Origin: Nitrososphaerota archaeon
GTDB taxonomy: Archaea; Thermoproteota; Bathyarchaeia; Bathyarchaeales; Bathycorpusculaceae
Reading direction: 5' to 3'
NCBI GenBank assembly: GCA_031274765.1
Contig: JAISPR010000087.1
Location: 1-64,000, forward strand
DNA length: 64,000 nucleotides
The translations under genes were made by a program, and so were the position numbers. The notes beneath the pieces were generated by a model. It ran no database searches. It saw only the letters and a list, made by a program, of their open reading frames with translations, and was not told where the DNA came from. Below, in pieces: positions 7,753-16,733 of this stretch (positions are counted from its first letter, which is position 1; each line of letters begins with the position of its first letter).

Positions 7753-9021
7753 TTAGTTTTGCACTTTAAAGCGCAACATAGCAGCTATACCACCAAAGGC
7801 GTTCTTGAGCATCTGACCTTCCTCAGTTTCGGTAGAGATAACTTCGACTTCTGTATTAGTGAGCTGAGAGAGATCTGCAAGATCATCAACAAGATCTTTT
7901 TTATCAACACACACTATAGAAGGCACTTTACAAGAGTTACAGAGTTTACCCACAAGACCTTTATCGAAATCCGCGAGATCTTTACCCTTGACGGTGTATT
8001 CTTCTTGAGTACCACATGCACTGCATTTCATTGTAACTCTAATCATATCTATATCTTCGGAGAGGAGAACTAACCGGATTGCACCCAAATTCATAAGACG
8101 CCGAACTTCTGCTTCGCCATAAGTGATAAATCCGCTGTCATGCCCAACTTCATAGAGAAATTTTTGCATGATTTCTTTTTCTTCGATGTAGCGGACTTTT
8201 TTCATGATTTCAGGAGCCTTATCCACCACTTCTTTGACACCCTGTTCTTCCACGTATGCAGTGTCAAGTATGTCTATAATTTTGTTTTTGAGTTGGTAAT
8301 TGAGATAATCACCTTTCTCGAAATCGTATTTAGTGGGTCCTGGACCCCCGACAATGATACCTTTGAGTGTGTCTATGGGTAAAAGAATCTCGTTTGCATG
8401 CTGCCCTACACGGCCAAAGTATTCGTTGAGTTGCATATCACGGAGACGCTCATACCGTCTCGCTGACTGACCACCAGCACGAGTTTTGCCTGCCACACCG
8501 GAATGCATTTGTCGTATGATATCGAGGCGTTTACCCTGTAAAGTTGCGATAGTAGCATCTGAGGCATCTATTAGTAGAATGCCATAAGTTTCTTTTTCAC
8601 GGAGCATCTCTTGAAGATATTCAGTGTGAAAACGGCTATCACAACGATACAAAAAGATCCTAATCGGCTCAGGTGGCACTATAACATAACTTTCCATACG
8701 TTCAGTACCAGGTCCACCGCCTTCTTGAGGCAGAGCACCAGTGAAGATGACAATACCTTTTTCGCCAGGATCTTTGAAGAGTTTAAGTTTTTGTTGGGCT
8801 TTGGTTATAGCGTCAAGTACATTCTTGCGGGTAACATTGGATTTTATGTTACTAGCAGTACCGTATTCGTTACGCAACAGATTAAGTGCATCACTGATTT
8901 GTTTATCAGGGGGTACATAGATGGTAATGAGTTCGGTGTGGCTTCCCTCTTTGCCAGCTAGGGCATTGATGGTTTTTCGTAACCTGAACAGTTCCAAAGA
9001 GCTTTTTTTGGGGGTACTCAA
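7753..9021 (-). CDS. prf1: peptide chain release factor aRF1
   Basis: Decodes all three stop codons and triggers peptide release on the archaeal ribosome. At 422 aa it has the family length. The NIKS stop-recognition motif is at about 58-61 in domain 1 and the GGQ hydrolysis motif at 183-185 (GKTRAGGQSARR). The C-terminal domain has a zinc-finger-like pair (CSACG and CNSCK), and the tail reads FGGIAAMLRF. The start is TTG (9021). It stands alone on the minus strand, with a T-poor gap to the Ftr gene. Confidence 0.97.
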   Translation of the reverse strand: MSTPKKSSLELFRLRKTINALAGKEGSHTELITIYVPPDKQISDALNLLRNEYGTASNIKSNVTRKNVLDAITKAQQKLKLFKDPGEKGIVIFTGALPQEGGGPGTERMESYVIVPPEPIRIFLYRCDSRFHTEYLQEMLREKETYGILLIDASDATIATLQGKRLDIIRQMHSGVAGKTRAGGQSARRYERLRDMQLNEYFGRVGQHANEILLPIDTLKGIIVGGPGPTKYDFEKGDYLNYQLKNKIIDILDTAYVEEQGVKEVVDKAPEIMKKVRYIEEKEIMQKFLYEVGHDSGFITYGEAEVRRLMNLGAIRLVLLSEDIDMIRVTMKCSACGTQEEYTVKGKDLADFDKGLVGKLCNSCKVPSIVCVDKKDLVDDLADLSQLTNTEVEVISTETEEGQMLKNAFGGIAAMLRFKVQN

Positions 9022-9099
9022 TTAATTTCACGAAAGGAGTAAATCAAATAGTTACGTTAAGATGAGGAAAATAAAAGTTCCGGACCCTGTAGGGAGGGT

Positions 9100-10116
9100 T
9101 TATGCTTTAGTTGTAGCAGAAGCCTCAACCGGGGGGGCAGGGGGCGCCACGGGAACGCCAATAGCGTCTTTGAGGTACGCTTTGAAGGGGCCGAGTTTAC
9201 CGCCATAATTACCTGCAGAGATTTTTACGATACCGGGACAGTTTATGGATGCGACAACACCTACCTGCATTGCTTTTTTTACAGCATCCAGTGTTAATCC
9301 GTTGATAACGATTTCAAAGACAGAGGTGACACCTTCTGGAACTACAGTATCAGGAACAATTTCGCGTAGTGTTGGGCAGTAGGTTTGGTTAGTGGATGCT
9401 TTGAGTTTGTATTTGAGTGAACCTGCTTTGCTTCCTGAGCGGCACACTCCACCGGGGAAGGGCATGATTACATCGGGAATTTGGGCGCGGATAGCGTCAA
9501 CGGCGGCTTCCGATGCTGCAAGGCATTCAGGCATGGTTTTTGCAAATATCATAAAATTGCCGCCTGCAACTGCCTCAGTAGCGCCAAACCCGTCTTCTAC
9601 CAAAAAGTTGCCTTCCATCACAGGTATTTTCCAACATTTACGTCCACCGATGAGAGCTTTTTTTTGGAACCCATCTCCGAAGTAACGAAGACTACTACCA
9701 ATAAGCAAAACACGTTTACCTAAAAGACCATTAAAAGCCGCAGTTGTGGGGCAGGTCATAGTGCATTGACCAATACGCCCCAAAAGAGAATGTTTGAGCT
9801 CAAAACGGTCTTTGTTGTATATTTGAATAAGTATGCCAGGTCTTTTATCGGGAGTCTCGCTTGCAGGCACAGTGCGTTCAACAGCAGCTTCCGCTGAGGC
9901 AGCAATGACACTTGTTGCATACCCGGTAGTTATAGATGCCGCAATTTCAGCCCATTTCTCGTTCTGAGCGGTTATAAGCACTCTTGCAGCCCAAAGCGGA
10001 AACATTTCTGCAAAAGTGTCCTCCACCTGAACCACACCATAAGCGGTTTTAACATAATACATCTGCTTTTTTTCATCATAACTTTGGATTTCAAGCGGAC
10101 TGTTATTTGATGACAT
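9100..10116 (-). CDS. ftr: formylmethanofuran:tetrahydromethanopterin formyltransferase
   Basis: Transfers the formyl group between methanofuran and tetrahydromethanopterin, a step of the H4MPT-linked C1 (methyl) branch. Family signatures are clear: VEDTFAEMFPLWAARVLITA, SETPDKRPGILIQIY, IGQCTMTCPTTAAFNGL, GGRKCWKIPVMEGNFL and the C-terminal KISAGNYGGKLGPFK. At 339 aa it exceeds the usual about 297, with about 25 extra N-terminal residues and a Pro/Ala-rich tail. ATG 10116 is preferred to TTG 10122. No other C1 gene is in the window; a decayed ferredoxin-type gene lies upstream. Confidence 0.93.
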   Translation of the reverse strand: MSSNNSPLEIQSYDEKKQMYYVKTAYGVVQVEDTFAEMFPLWAARVLITAQNEKWAEIAASITTGYATSVIAASAEAAVERTVPASETPDKRPGILIQIYNKDRFELKHSLLGRIGQCTMTCPTTAAFNGLLGKRVLLIGSSLRYFGDGFQKKALIGGRKCWKIPVMEGNFLVEDGFGATEAVAGGNFMIFAKTMPECLAASEAAVDAIRAQIPDVIMPFPGGVCRSGSKAGSLKYKLKASTNQTYCPTLREIVPDTVVPEGVTSVFEIVINGLTLDAVKKAMQVGVVASINCPGIVKISAGNYGGKLGPFKAYLKDAIGVPVAPPAPPVEASATTKA

Positions 10117-10247
10117 TGACAAGACCCTGACAGTTGAGTGAGCTTTTGTATAATTTAAGAGTTTTCATGATTTTTCAGGTTTCAACTTGGGTGATTTCTC
10201 AACATCAAACAACCACATTGGCCACAACAAAAAAACAATTTAACAGA

Positions 10248-10600
10248 TCAAAACTTTGACGATACAGAAGGCTTCATAACTAAACTGGATTTATTGGTAG
10301 TTGCAAGCTCATAGATGTCACTTGTTTGAACAGACTTTTTGGACAGTCTCACACATTGATAGTAAAACACACACTTCAAAAGATTAAGCTAAAGCCGCCA
10401 CTTACCCTCATTAAAGACCAGCTTGATGGCTTAGCGGGACAATCATTACTACACAACCCACAACCAATACAGGTAAAAAAATCAAACTGGGGCTGACCAC
10501 GATTGTATCAGGCAAATCCGGTTTTGCTCAGATATAATTCAGTTACAGGCTTTGCAAATATATTCTCAAAAACCAGCTTAAACACACCTGAAACACGAGA
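10248..10600 (-). pseudogene. decayed hydrogenase/complex-I type ferredoxin subunit (EchF/NuoI-like)
   Basis: Translating the minus strand across the gap gives VFENIFAKPVTELY, a stop, YNRGQPQFDFFTCIGCGLCSNDCPAK (split here by the 1-base shift after it), then IKLVFNEGKWRL, a stop, KCVFYYQCVRLSKKSVQTSD and ELATTNKSSLVMKP. The order (N-terminal KPxTxLY, RGxPxFD, CIGCGLCxxxCP, a second damaged cluster, ELATxxKSxLVxKP) matches the 2[4Fe-4S] subunit of Ech-type hydrogenases and NuoI-like proteins. I count two internal stops, one frameshift and loss of cysteines in the second cluster. It is a relic of an energy-converting complex. Confidence 0.7.
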
Positions 10601-10782
10601 CAGCTTAACCAAACAAGGTCACCACACATATAAGAAATAGAAGAATTCTTATGTTATGGACTTAAAAACACCGATTAAAACAAGTGTACAATCCCAATTA
10701 CCACCTCGACCAATACATCAACAACAGCACAACATCAACTATTATTATCAGCAACCGTGTATATAGAAACGAAGGTTAAACA

Positions 10783-11613
10783 ATGAACCCCCAACCCGAC
10801 TGGCAACATATCCTTGAAGAATGTAGAATTAACATTCAAAAAGCCATTCAACCCTGCCTTGAATCACTCAATGAACCCCAACCAAATTTAGGCATAGGTG
10901 CAGGCGGTGACCCCACAAAACCGGCAGATTTAGCAGCAGAAACCGCCATAGTAGAAATCCTCAAAAGTCACGATATATCCTGCACACTCATAAGCGAAGA
11001 AGCGGGCATCAAAAAATATGGAGCCGCAACCAAAAACTGCTACATCACTGTGGACCCCATCGATGGAACAACCAATCTAACCCGTAAATTACCTTTTTTC
11101 TGCACCTCAATTGCGGTATCCAATACACCCTATCTTGGAAATGTCTACGCAGGCATGATCGCAGACTTAGTTCACAATCAGACCTACACTGCCTTTGCCA
11201 ACAAAGGGGCCTTCTGCAATGGTGAGCCCATACACACCTCAAAAATCCAGAGCCTAGACAAAGCATGTATTGGTTTAGACCTCAATGCTTACAGGGCTAT
11301 CTTAAACATGGATTTTGTTGCAAAAATAATTAAAAACACTAGGCACACCAGGCATTTTGGCGCTAATGCATTAGAAGTCTGCTATGTTGCTTGTGGCCTA
11401 ACAGATGCTTTTATAGATTTGCGAACTAAAATCCGCACTACCGATATCGCGGCAGGATTTTTGATTGCTAAAGAGGCGGGGGCCATAATAACTGATGAGG
11501 CAAACCAATCAATAAATGTGTTTCTTGATCCCAAACAAACCCTTAATTTTGTTGCTTCAGCCAATATGTATATTCATAAACAAATTCTGAGTTTGATAAG
11601 TGTCGATTTATAG
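10783..11613 (+). CDS. inositol-monophosphatase family phosphatase
   Basis: Magnesium-dependent, lithium-sensitive-type phosphatase fold; archaeal members often act on both inositol monophosphate and fructose 1,6-bisphosphate. The 276-aa protein has the expected metal motifs: EEAG in the first third, DPIDGTTN from about residue 91, and TTDIAAGFLIAKEAG near the C-terminus, where the usual WDxAAG tryptophan is replaced by threonine. It stands alone with no obvious operon partner. Substrate cannot be fixed from sequence. Confidence 0.9.
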   Translation: MNPQPDWQHILEECRINIQKAIQPCLESLNEPQPNLGIGAGGDPTKPADLAAETAIVEILKSHDISCTLISEEAGIKKYGAATKNCYITVDPIDGTTNLTRKLPFFCTSIAVSNTPYLGNVYAGMIADLVHNQTYTAFANKGAFCNGEPIHTSKIQSLDKACIGLDLNAYRAILNMDFVAKIIKNTRHTRHFGANALEVCYVACGLTDAFIDLRTKIRTTDIAAGFLIAKEAGAIITDEANQSINVFLDPKQTLNFVASANMYIHKQILSLISVDL

Positions 11614-11832
11614 TTGGCTTTTGCCTTTTATCCTGTCACCATGATAAAAAACACAAAAGGTTACATTCAACAGGTATATAGTTAGCCTTCTTTTGCAAAC
11701 CACTACAGCAATAGCTTAGCATACAAAAATATGTCTGTAAAACAAACAAACAGATCAAAGCTATATACAAAATTTTTTGAGAACAACACACTTTCTATTA
11801 CATAAAAAGACTATCTTAAAAGTAGGCACGTT

Positions 11833-12078
11833 TTATTCATACTTTCCATACTGCCCGAATTTACCATATTTTAACTCATCTTGCAATATATCATAATTAT
11901 ACCCTGCGCTCTCACGATATAAGCCTGTCTTTACATCACAAATTTTCTTAAAAGTAGTCGAGTTATACACTATGTTTAATGCTTGTTCTATAGTTTTTTT
12001 CTGTTCCTCAACAAGAATGTTAGCCAAACCAACCGCTAAATGTTGTATCAATAAGTCTTGTTCCTTTGTTATTTCCAT
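11833..12078 (-). CDS. small protein of the DUF3990 cassette, 81 aa
   Basis: Last gene of a compact three-gene minus-strand unit, separated from the DUF3990 gene by one base. The protein begins MEITKEQDLLIQHLAVGLANILVEEQ and ends with a Tyr/Gly-rich tail (YGKFGQYGKYE). It may be an accessory or second antitoxin-like protein. I do not recognise a named domain with confidence. Confidence 0.6.
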   Translation of the reverse strand: MEITKEQDLLIQHLAVGLANILVEEQKKTIEQALNIVYNSTTFKKICDVKTGLYRESAGYNYDILQDELKYGKFGQYGKYE

Positions 12079-12079
12079 A

Positions 12080-12577
12080 TTACTCCACCGCCTTTAGATA
12101 CGCTATAGCTTTTTCGGAATGAAAAGAATATTGATTTGTCAGATTTTTAAATATAATTTGTCTAACCACATCATCTATACTCATAAAGCCGTCTCGAAAC
12201 AAATCAAACGTACCCACCAAGTCATCATTGGCAACCGCACCTATAACCACATCATATTTATTATCGCCATTATACAGCCTATTCTCAACATCACTAAAAC
12301 TTTTCTCTCTATTATTCATAACAAATAAAGCCCACTCCTTACTTGGGCTTTCAAATTTACGTATGCTTAAAACCTTATCATCAAAAATTTTGCTACTCAA
12401 CTCAAATGCATTTACGCAAGGACTTCCGCCAAATCTATCCGCCACCCTAACAGCCATTCTTTCAGCCTGTTCCTTAATTGTGGTTAAATAAAACCCTCGT
12501 CCAAAGTCTTTGAAAGGACGCACTTTTGATAAGTCTATATTTGTTATTTTGATGTTAGACCCATGATAGAGTATCAT
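12080..12577 (-). CDS. DUF3990 protein, ADP-ribosyltransferase-like (putative toxin)
   Basis: The N-terminus MILYHGSNIKITNIDLSKVRPFKDFGRGFYLTT is split here into its signals: an LYHGSN strand, and DFGRGFYLTT, the pattern of ART-fold enzymes (H-Y-x type). The middle holds YDVVIGAVANDDLVGTFDLF and the C-terminus NQYSFHSEKAIAYLKAVE, characteristic of DUF3990. The 165-aa protein starts 4 bp inside the end of the DUF3791 gene. DUF3990/DUF3791 pairs are common in gut bacteria and look like toxin-antitoxin modules; that role is inference here. Presence in an archaeon suggests transfer. Confidence 0.8.
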   Translation of the reverse strand: MILYHGSNIKITNIDLSKVRPFKDFGRGFYLTTIKEQAERMAVRVADRFGGSPCVNAFELSSKIFDDKVLSIRKFESPSKEWALFVMNNREKSFSDVENRLYNGDNKYDVVIGAVANDDLVGTFDLFRDGFMSIDDVVRQIIFKNLTNQYSFHSEKAIAYLKAVE

Positions 12578-12807
12578 ACTAACCCTCCATTTTTACGGCA
12601 AATATCCTGCATGTCTTCTATAGCGTCATTAATACTTAAGGTGTGTTCTATTTCATAATGATTTATAATAAACTGCAAACCGTCGTAATTTTCAAGATAC
12701 CGGTATGCTTCGATAAAGGATAAATTAAACGCGTCTGCGAATTTTTTAATACATAATACAACGTATGATAAGATTTTGTATGTCTTATTTTCGGCAGCTA
12801 CTCCCAC
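12574..12807 (-). CDS. DUF3791 protein (putative antitoxin), 77 aa
   Basis: First gene of the cassette, starting at GTG 12807 with a strong GAGGTGA ribosome site 6 bases upstream. The protein reads ILSYVVLCIKKFADAF, then FIEAYRYLENYDGLQFIINHY and ends IEDMQDICRKNGG, matching the small helical DUF3791 family. It overlaps the DUF3990 start by 4 bp, implying translational coupling. Antitoxin function is inferred from partnership only. Confidence 0.75.
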   Translation of the reverse strand: MGVAAENKTYKILSYVVLCIKKFADAFNLSFIEAYRYLENYDGLQFIINHYEIEHTLSINDAIEDMQDICRKNGGLV

Positions 12808-12936
12808 CGCTTCTCACCTCGTATAAACATTATATATCATCCACCTTAAAATTTCGGTACTGTCACTTAATTAGCTATCTTTTTATGAACTGAGTAAGCC
12901 CACTCTGATATCGCCAAATAACAAAGAGCGAAACCC

Positions 12937-14083
12937 ATGATCTCAACCCAAACACAAATAGAACCCAAAAGAGATTTAAATCTTACCAACATATCCCCCA
13001 AACTAAACCAAAACAACCAACCCAACAAAATCCTAAAAACAACCCTAACCAAACTACAAACCACACTAACCACAGACCTATGCGGCCCCCGCTACCAAAA
13101 AAACCCAGACAAACAATACAAACGAGCCAAAACCACAACAAGAACCCTCCAAACTCGTCACGGCAAAATAAAAATAAAACTCATCCGACTCTACAATAAA
13201 CAAACACGCACCTATATTAGCCCACTATTGTTATATTTGGGTATTTTAGCTAGGCAGCGTATGTGGATGATTTGGATTTTGAGTGTGCAGAAACAGCTAC
13301 GTATTTAACGTATCGAGATTCTAAAACACTTATAGAAAATCTCACACATGCAAAAGTTTCTAGGGGGAGGATTTTTAATTGTGTGCAAAAGGTCGGGGGA
13401 TTTATGAAGCAAGAACGTCAAAAATCTGAGAATTCATCTGAAAATCCAACAAAAAAAGAAGAAAAACCAGACTGTGCAAAAAGTCAAAAAACAATGGCAC
13501 TAAACGCTGCAGATAGCGCATATCGCCTCATTTATTGCTGTATGTAGTGGTCTTGGTGAATTTTATCGAGTTTTTACACAGTCTGAAACTCGAAATAAAC
13601 TTAAATTTAGGCGACAAAACAAAATGCCACGGCAAAAACAAAAAGAAAACAACATCAACATCATTTTAGGCAAAACCAAAAACAGACCAAAAACACTCCT
13701 AGCCGTGGAATAAACAAATCCTGGAAACAAACCACATAACCCAATTCAAAACCAAAGCCAAAGTCGCAGTCTCAGACAACAAACCCAACTACGCAAAGTC
13801 CTTCTAACAAAAGCAAAAACATTATGGCGCCTACAGCAGACATTGTTTGGGTAATATTAGTTATAAGCTCTGGGAAGCAAAAATGTCCCGTGCAGATCGA
13901 AAAACCATTGTGGGGGAAGTGGCATCTGTTTTACATATCCTGCATAATTTTGTTAAAAAGCACTTGTCAGATGAAAATTTTGACCGGTTGAAATGGAGGA
14001 TTGATTGGACTTTAACAGAGCTTTTATGGATTAGTAAAAAAGTAAGTGTGTGGGTTGGGGGGTGTGGCCTAGTTTATTTGTAA
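12937..14083 (+). pseudogene. ISH6/UPF0236-like transposase, degraded
   Basis: The N-terminal part reads CGPRYQKNPDKQYKRAKT, then TLQTRHGKIKIKLIRLYNKQTRTYISPLL (shown in parts), as in ISH6/ISLre2-type transposases. A one-base loss near 13260 shifts the frame into VDDLDFECAETATYLTYRDS. Repeat A3 interrupts it at 13468-13585. Farther on, two or more stops precede ISYKLWEAKMSRADRKTIV and LHNFVKKHL, which match the family C-terminal half. The element is certainly dead; family placement is by pattern. Confidence 0.7.
13468..13585. repeat. repeat family A copy 3, inside a dead transposase
   Basis: Ends CAGACTGTGCAAAAAGTC and TTTTTACACAGTCTG. Its insertion splits the ISH6-like transposase frame, so it moved or was copied after that IS arrived. 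Confidence 0.8.
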
Positions 14084-14290
14084 TTGTGCCAACAATCTGG
14101 TGAACTATGCGTGGTTAGCTATGTCTAATTTGGGGTTTCTTGAACTAATATATGGTTGAGTGGTTAATAGGGGAGATTTCTAAGTGGGTGGTGCATAAGT
14201 GGATGTATTGGTCTGTGGCTGGTTTTTGAATTTGTTCAATATTTTGTTGGTGCGGATTGTAGTGGGGAGAGGTTTGGGGTGTTAAAGGGG

Positions 14291-14396
14291 GAGACTGTCT
14301 AAAAACTAGATTTTTTGTGTTTTTGGTGTAAACTGACGGAGAAAATAGATTCTTTTCTTGTTTTTCTGGGATTTGTGTTAGTTTTTGGACAGTCTT
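14291..14396. repeat. repeat family C copy 1 (MITE-like)
   Basis: About 106 bp with ends AGACTGTCTAAAAACTAG and TTAGTTTTTGGACAGTCT and an internal GTGTTTTTGGTGTAAAC-GACGGAGAAAA core. A nearly identical copy is at 51872-51977. The surrounding gap 14084-14670 has no convincing gene; a Pro/Gln/Asn-rich frame across it is a by-product of G/T-rich DNA. Confidence 0.8.
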
Positions 14397-14480
14397 GGGG
14401 GTGTTTTTGGGTTCAATAGGGCTTTTGTTGCTGTAGTGGTTACATAGTGCGCTATTGTTTGTAGGGTTGCTTTGAGAGGG

Positions 14481-14519
14481 GGAGGGTTTTGTAGGAGGGT
14501 TTTGTAGGAGGGTTTTGTT
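14481..14519. repeat. three tandem 13-bp repeats
   Basis: GGAGGGTTTTGTA occurs three times in a row, the last copy ending in T. Too short and too few for a CRISPR array; probably slippage. Confidence 0.8.
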
Positions 14520-14672
14520 TTTTTGTGGATTCACGCCACCGCAGACTCAAGGCAAGGGTTGAGTCTTGCACTCCTTAATTTTTTGTGGGTAGGGGTGGTT
14601 TGTGGGGGTTGGAGGCAGAGTTCTTATGTTTAGTTGGGGTTATTTATAGTGGCGGTCGCATAGAAGTGAACA

Positions 14673-15284
14673 CTAGCTAATCAGAGGACACGACCCAACA
14701 TTTTCCTTTTTCTTCACATCAATAGAAAGAACAGAATTTCCTTGTTTAACTGCTGCCAGAGTTTCTTGATTTATATGTTCAAATTATATGTCACGAGCTG
14801 GATGAGAAGGTTTTACGTTAGAGTTTTTGTCTGCTTGTAGGCCATATCCAAGTTCTTTTAACATATGACGGATGGTATCTTTATTTGCGGTGTGACCTTT
14901 TTGTGCAAGAGCTTTCGATAGGTTGCGCAGGCTTTTGTTTGTCCATAGGAGCAGGTTTGTGGGGTCGCCTTTGGTGTGGGGTTGGAGCAGTTCTGTTAGG
15001 TCAGCTATGATTTTTGGGTTGTTTGTTGCAGTGGATTTGCGGCCGCCTCCTTTTTTGCGGCTTTTGCCGGGTTTGGGAGGTGTGGGGTTTGGGTTGTCTA
15101 GTTCTTTTATGCCGTTGGTTAGTGTTTGGCGGGATATGCCTGATAATTTACTTATGAGGGTTATGCCTCCGTGGCCAAGTGCTTTTGCTTCTGCTGCGAG
15201 GTATATTCTGCGTTGGTATTCGTTTAGTGTTGGTGTGATTTTGTTTATTCGTAGTTTTATTGCGTTTATGTCTGTGTTGTGCAT
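14673..15284 (-). pseudogene. ISAzo13-family transposase, N-terminal relic
   Basis: The intact part (166 codons, 14784-15284) reads YQRRIYLAAEAKALGHGG, ISRQTLTNGIKELDNP, KKGGGRKSTATNNPKI, HTKGDPTNLLLWTNKS and LKELGYGLQADK, the classic ISAzo13 N-terminal region. A TAA replaces the expected glutamine after HPARDI; the frame then continues FEHINQETLAAVKQGNSVLS and IDVKKKENVG, reaching the first catalytic aspartate before another stop at 14673. The catalytic core downstream is missing. Confidence 0.85.
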
Positions 15285-15306
15285 GTTTTTTATTAATGGT
15301 ATATAA

Positions 15307-15659
15307 GCATATAAACGTTAACTTTATTTACAGACGTTTCCTTAGACAATGGTATTGAGGTTTCATTTATTAGAAAGCAACGTGCTTTTGATTGCCCATA
15401 CTAGTAGCTGTATCAACATACCCACAGAATCGTTTCTACAGAACTCTTAGTTAACTGAGGAATTGTATGAAAATAACTTATGATAATAGTCGGGAATTAC
15501 ATGTATTTTCAACAAAAATATTTACGCATTATTTTTGTACAGTTCCTAATCAGGTAACCGGTCAAACAGGCTATTGCTCAGACAGGAAAATGCTGGAGCC
15601 AACTCTTATATCTGCCACATGTTATATGGCTAATATAGTTTAAAGGAGAAGTGAAGAAC
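15307..15659. other. intergenic region without recognised feature
   Basis: No gene, repeat family member or structural RNA recognised between the ISAzo13 relic and the RHH gene. The last 20 bases hold the ribosome site of that gene. Confidence 0.4.
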
Positions 15660-15815
15660 ATGAAACTTGTAACTGTCCTTTTACCAGAAGCTTATCTGGA
15701 AGGGTTAGATGAATTAGTAAGAGCAAATATGTATCCAAGTAGAAGCAGTGTCATCCGTAGCTCAGTGCGTGACCTGTTAAAAAAAGAACTCTGGGAAAAC
15801 AAACGTAGCAGGTAA
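15660..15815 (+). CDS. ribbon-helix-helix DNA-binding protein, 51 aa
   Basis: Short gene with a good ribosome site (GGAGAAGTGA upstream of ATG 15660). The protein begins MKLVTVLLPEAYLEGLDELV, with the beta strand and first helix of the RHH (CopG/MetJ) fold, then YPSRSSVIRSSVRDLLKKEL, where the S-R-S-x-x-I-R turn and second helix are typical. It likely binds DNA as a dimer. Target genes are not evident. It converges on pyrF with a 3-base gap. Confidence 0.8.
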   Translation: MKLVTVLLPEAYLEGLDELVRANMYPSRSSVIRSSVRDLLKKELWENKRSR

Positions 15816-15818
15816 AAG

Positions 15819-16592
15819 CTAAACCCACTTTACTGCAGCACACAACCGTTTGGCAACTTCAGCAGGATTCTCAGACAGAGTGATTTCTCGACCCACAATA
15901 AGGTAATTAGCACCTGCTTTAATAGCAACTTCCACGCCGCCACCCTGTACACCAACACCAGGCGAATAAATTGCAACTCGATCTCCAAGAATCTGTTTGA
16001 CTTCAACAATTTTATCAGGACAAGTTGCACCCACAACAACACCATCAGCACCCCATTGCAACGCCTTTTTAGCAAAAGCAACATACTGCGGCATCTGTTG
16101 TCCAGTAAAAGGGTCAACAATAATTTGTCCATAACCTTCTCCAGCGCCTTTATGACTCATATACGTTAAAAGAATAACCCCGCGATCGAGCCGTTTAGAA
16201 ACCGCAAAAAGCGATTTTAAACCATCTTCCCAACCCACAAAAGGATTAGCAATGATAGCATCAAAACCAACGGCGTAGTAATATTCAGCTATAACCTGAT
16301 TAGTAGCACCTATATCATTGACCTTAGCATCCATGATGGCAAGTAACCCTTGTCTGCGAATTTGCTCAACAAGAAACTGAACACCATCAAATGTACCCAA
16401 TGGGAGAGTGAGATGATGATTGATTTTTACTGCACAAATATAGGGGTGAACCGCCTCTAAAATTTTTTGAGCTTTAATCAAAATATTATTACGGTTTTCA
16501 GTAGCCATAAATGGGAAATCTAGTGCCAAAACTATCGGAGATTGTTTACCTTTTGCGGCTCCCTGCATCTTACCTTTAAACGACATAGGCAT
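15819..16592 (-). CDS. pyrF: orotidine 5'-phosphate decarboxylase
   Basis: Decarboxylates OMP to UMP, the last step of pyrimidine synthesis. The TIM-barrel active-site motif DAKVNDIGATN is at 88-98, with the Asp-Lys-Asp catalytic triad intact, and the phosphate-binding end ANYLIVGREIT is present. At 257 aa it is slightly longer than most archaeal PyrF, with a short basic N-terminal extension; ATG 16586 is an alternative start. Divergent from the aconitase gene with about 140 bp between. Confidence 0.93.
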   Translation of the reverse strand: MPMSFKGKMQGAAKGKQSPIVLALDFPFMATENRNNILIKAQKILEAVHPYICAVKINHHLTLPLGTFDGVQFLVEQIRRQGLLAIMDAKVNDIGATNQVIAEYYYAVGFDAIIANPFVGWEDGLKSLFAVSKRLDRGVILLTYMSHKGAGEGYGQIIVDPFTGQQMPQYVAFAKKALQWGADGVVVGATCPDKIVEVKQILGDRVAIYSPGVGVQGGGVEVAIKAGANYLIVGREITLSENPAEVAKRLCAAVKWV

Positions 16593-16733
16593 ACCTCACG
16601 TTAGAATCCTTGTCACTGCAATTTTAACCTCGATTTAGGATTTAAACCTTCAAGTAATATGCGAAGCTTAAAATCTGCCTCCACCCAATTTTGCGTATAA
16701 CACATAAATTTACACAGCTAAAGAGGAAAAAAC

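Noticed and set aside
10326-10352. Extra family C copy near 10340 (TTTTTGGACAGTCT)
   Set aside because: Only one terminus-like stretch of about 14 bases is present, and it falls within the ferredoxin-type pseudogene frame.
14481-14519. Possible CRISPR fragment
   Set aside because: Only three contiguous 13-bp units with no spacers and no cas genes in the window.
14145-14534. 129-codon minus frame rich in Pro/Asn/Gln
   Set aside because: Spans repeat C1 and a 13-bp tandem repeat; composition follows G/T-rich DNA rather than a protein.
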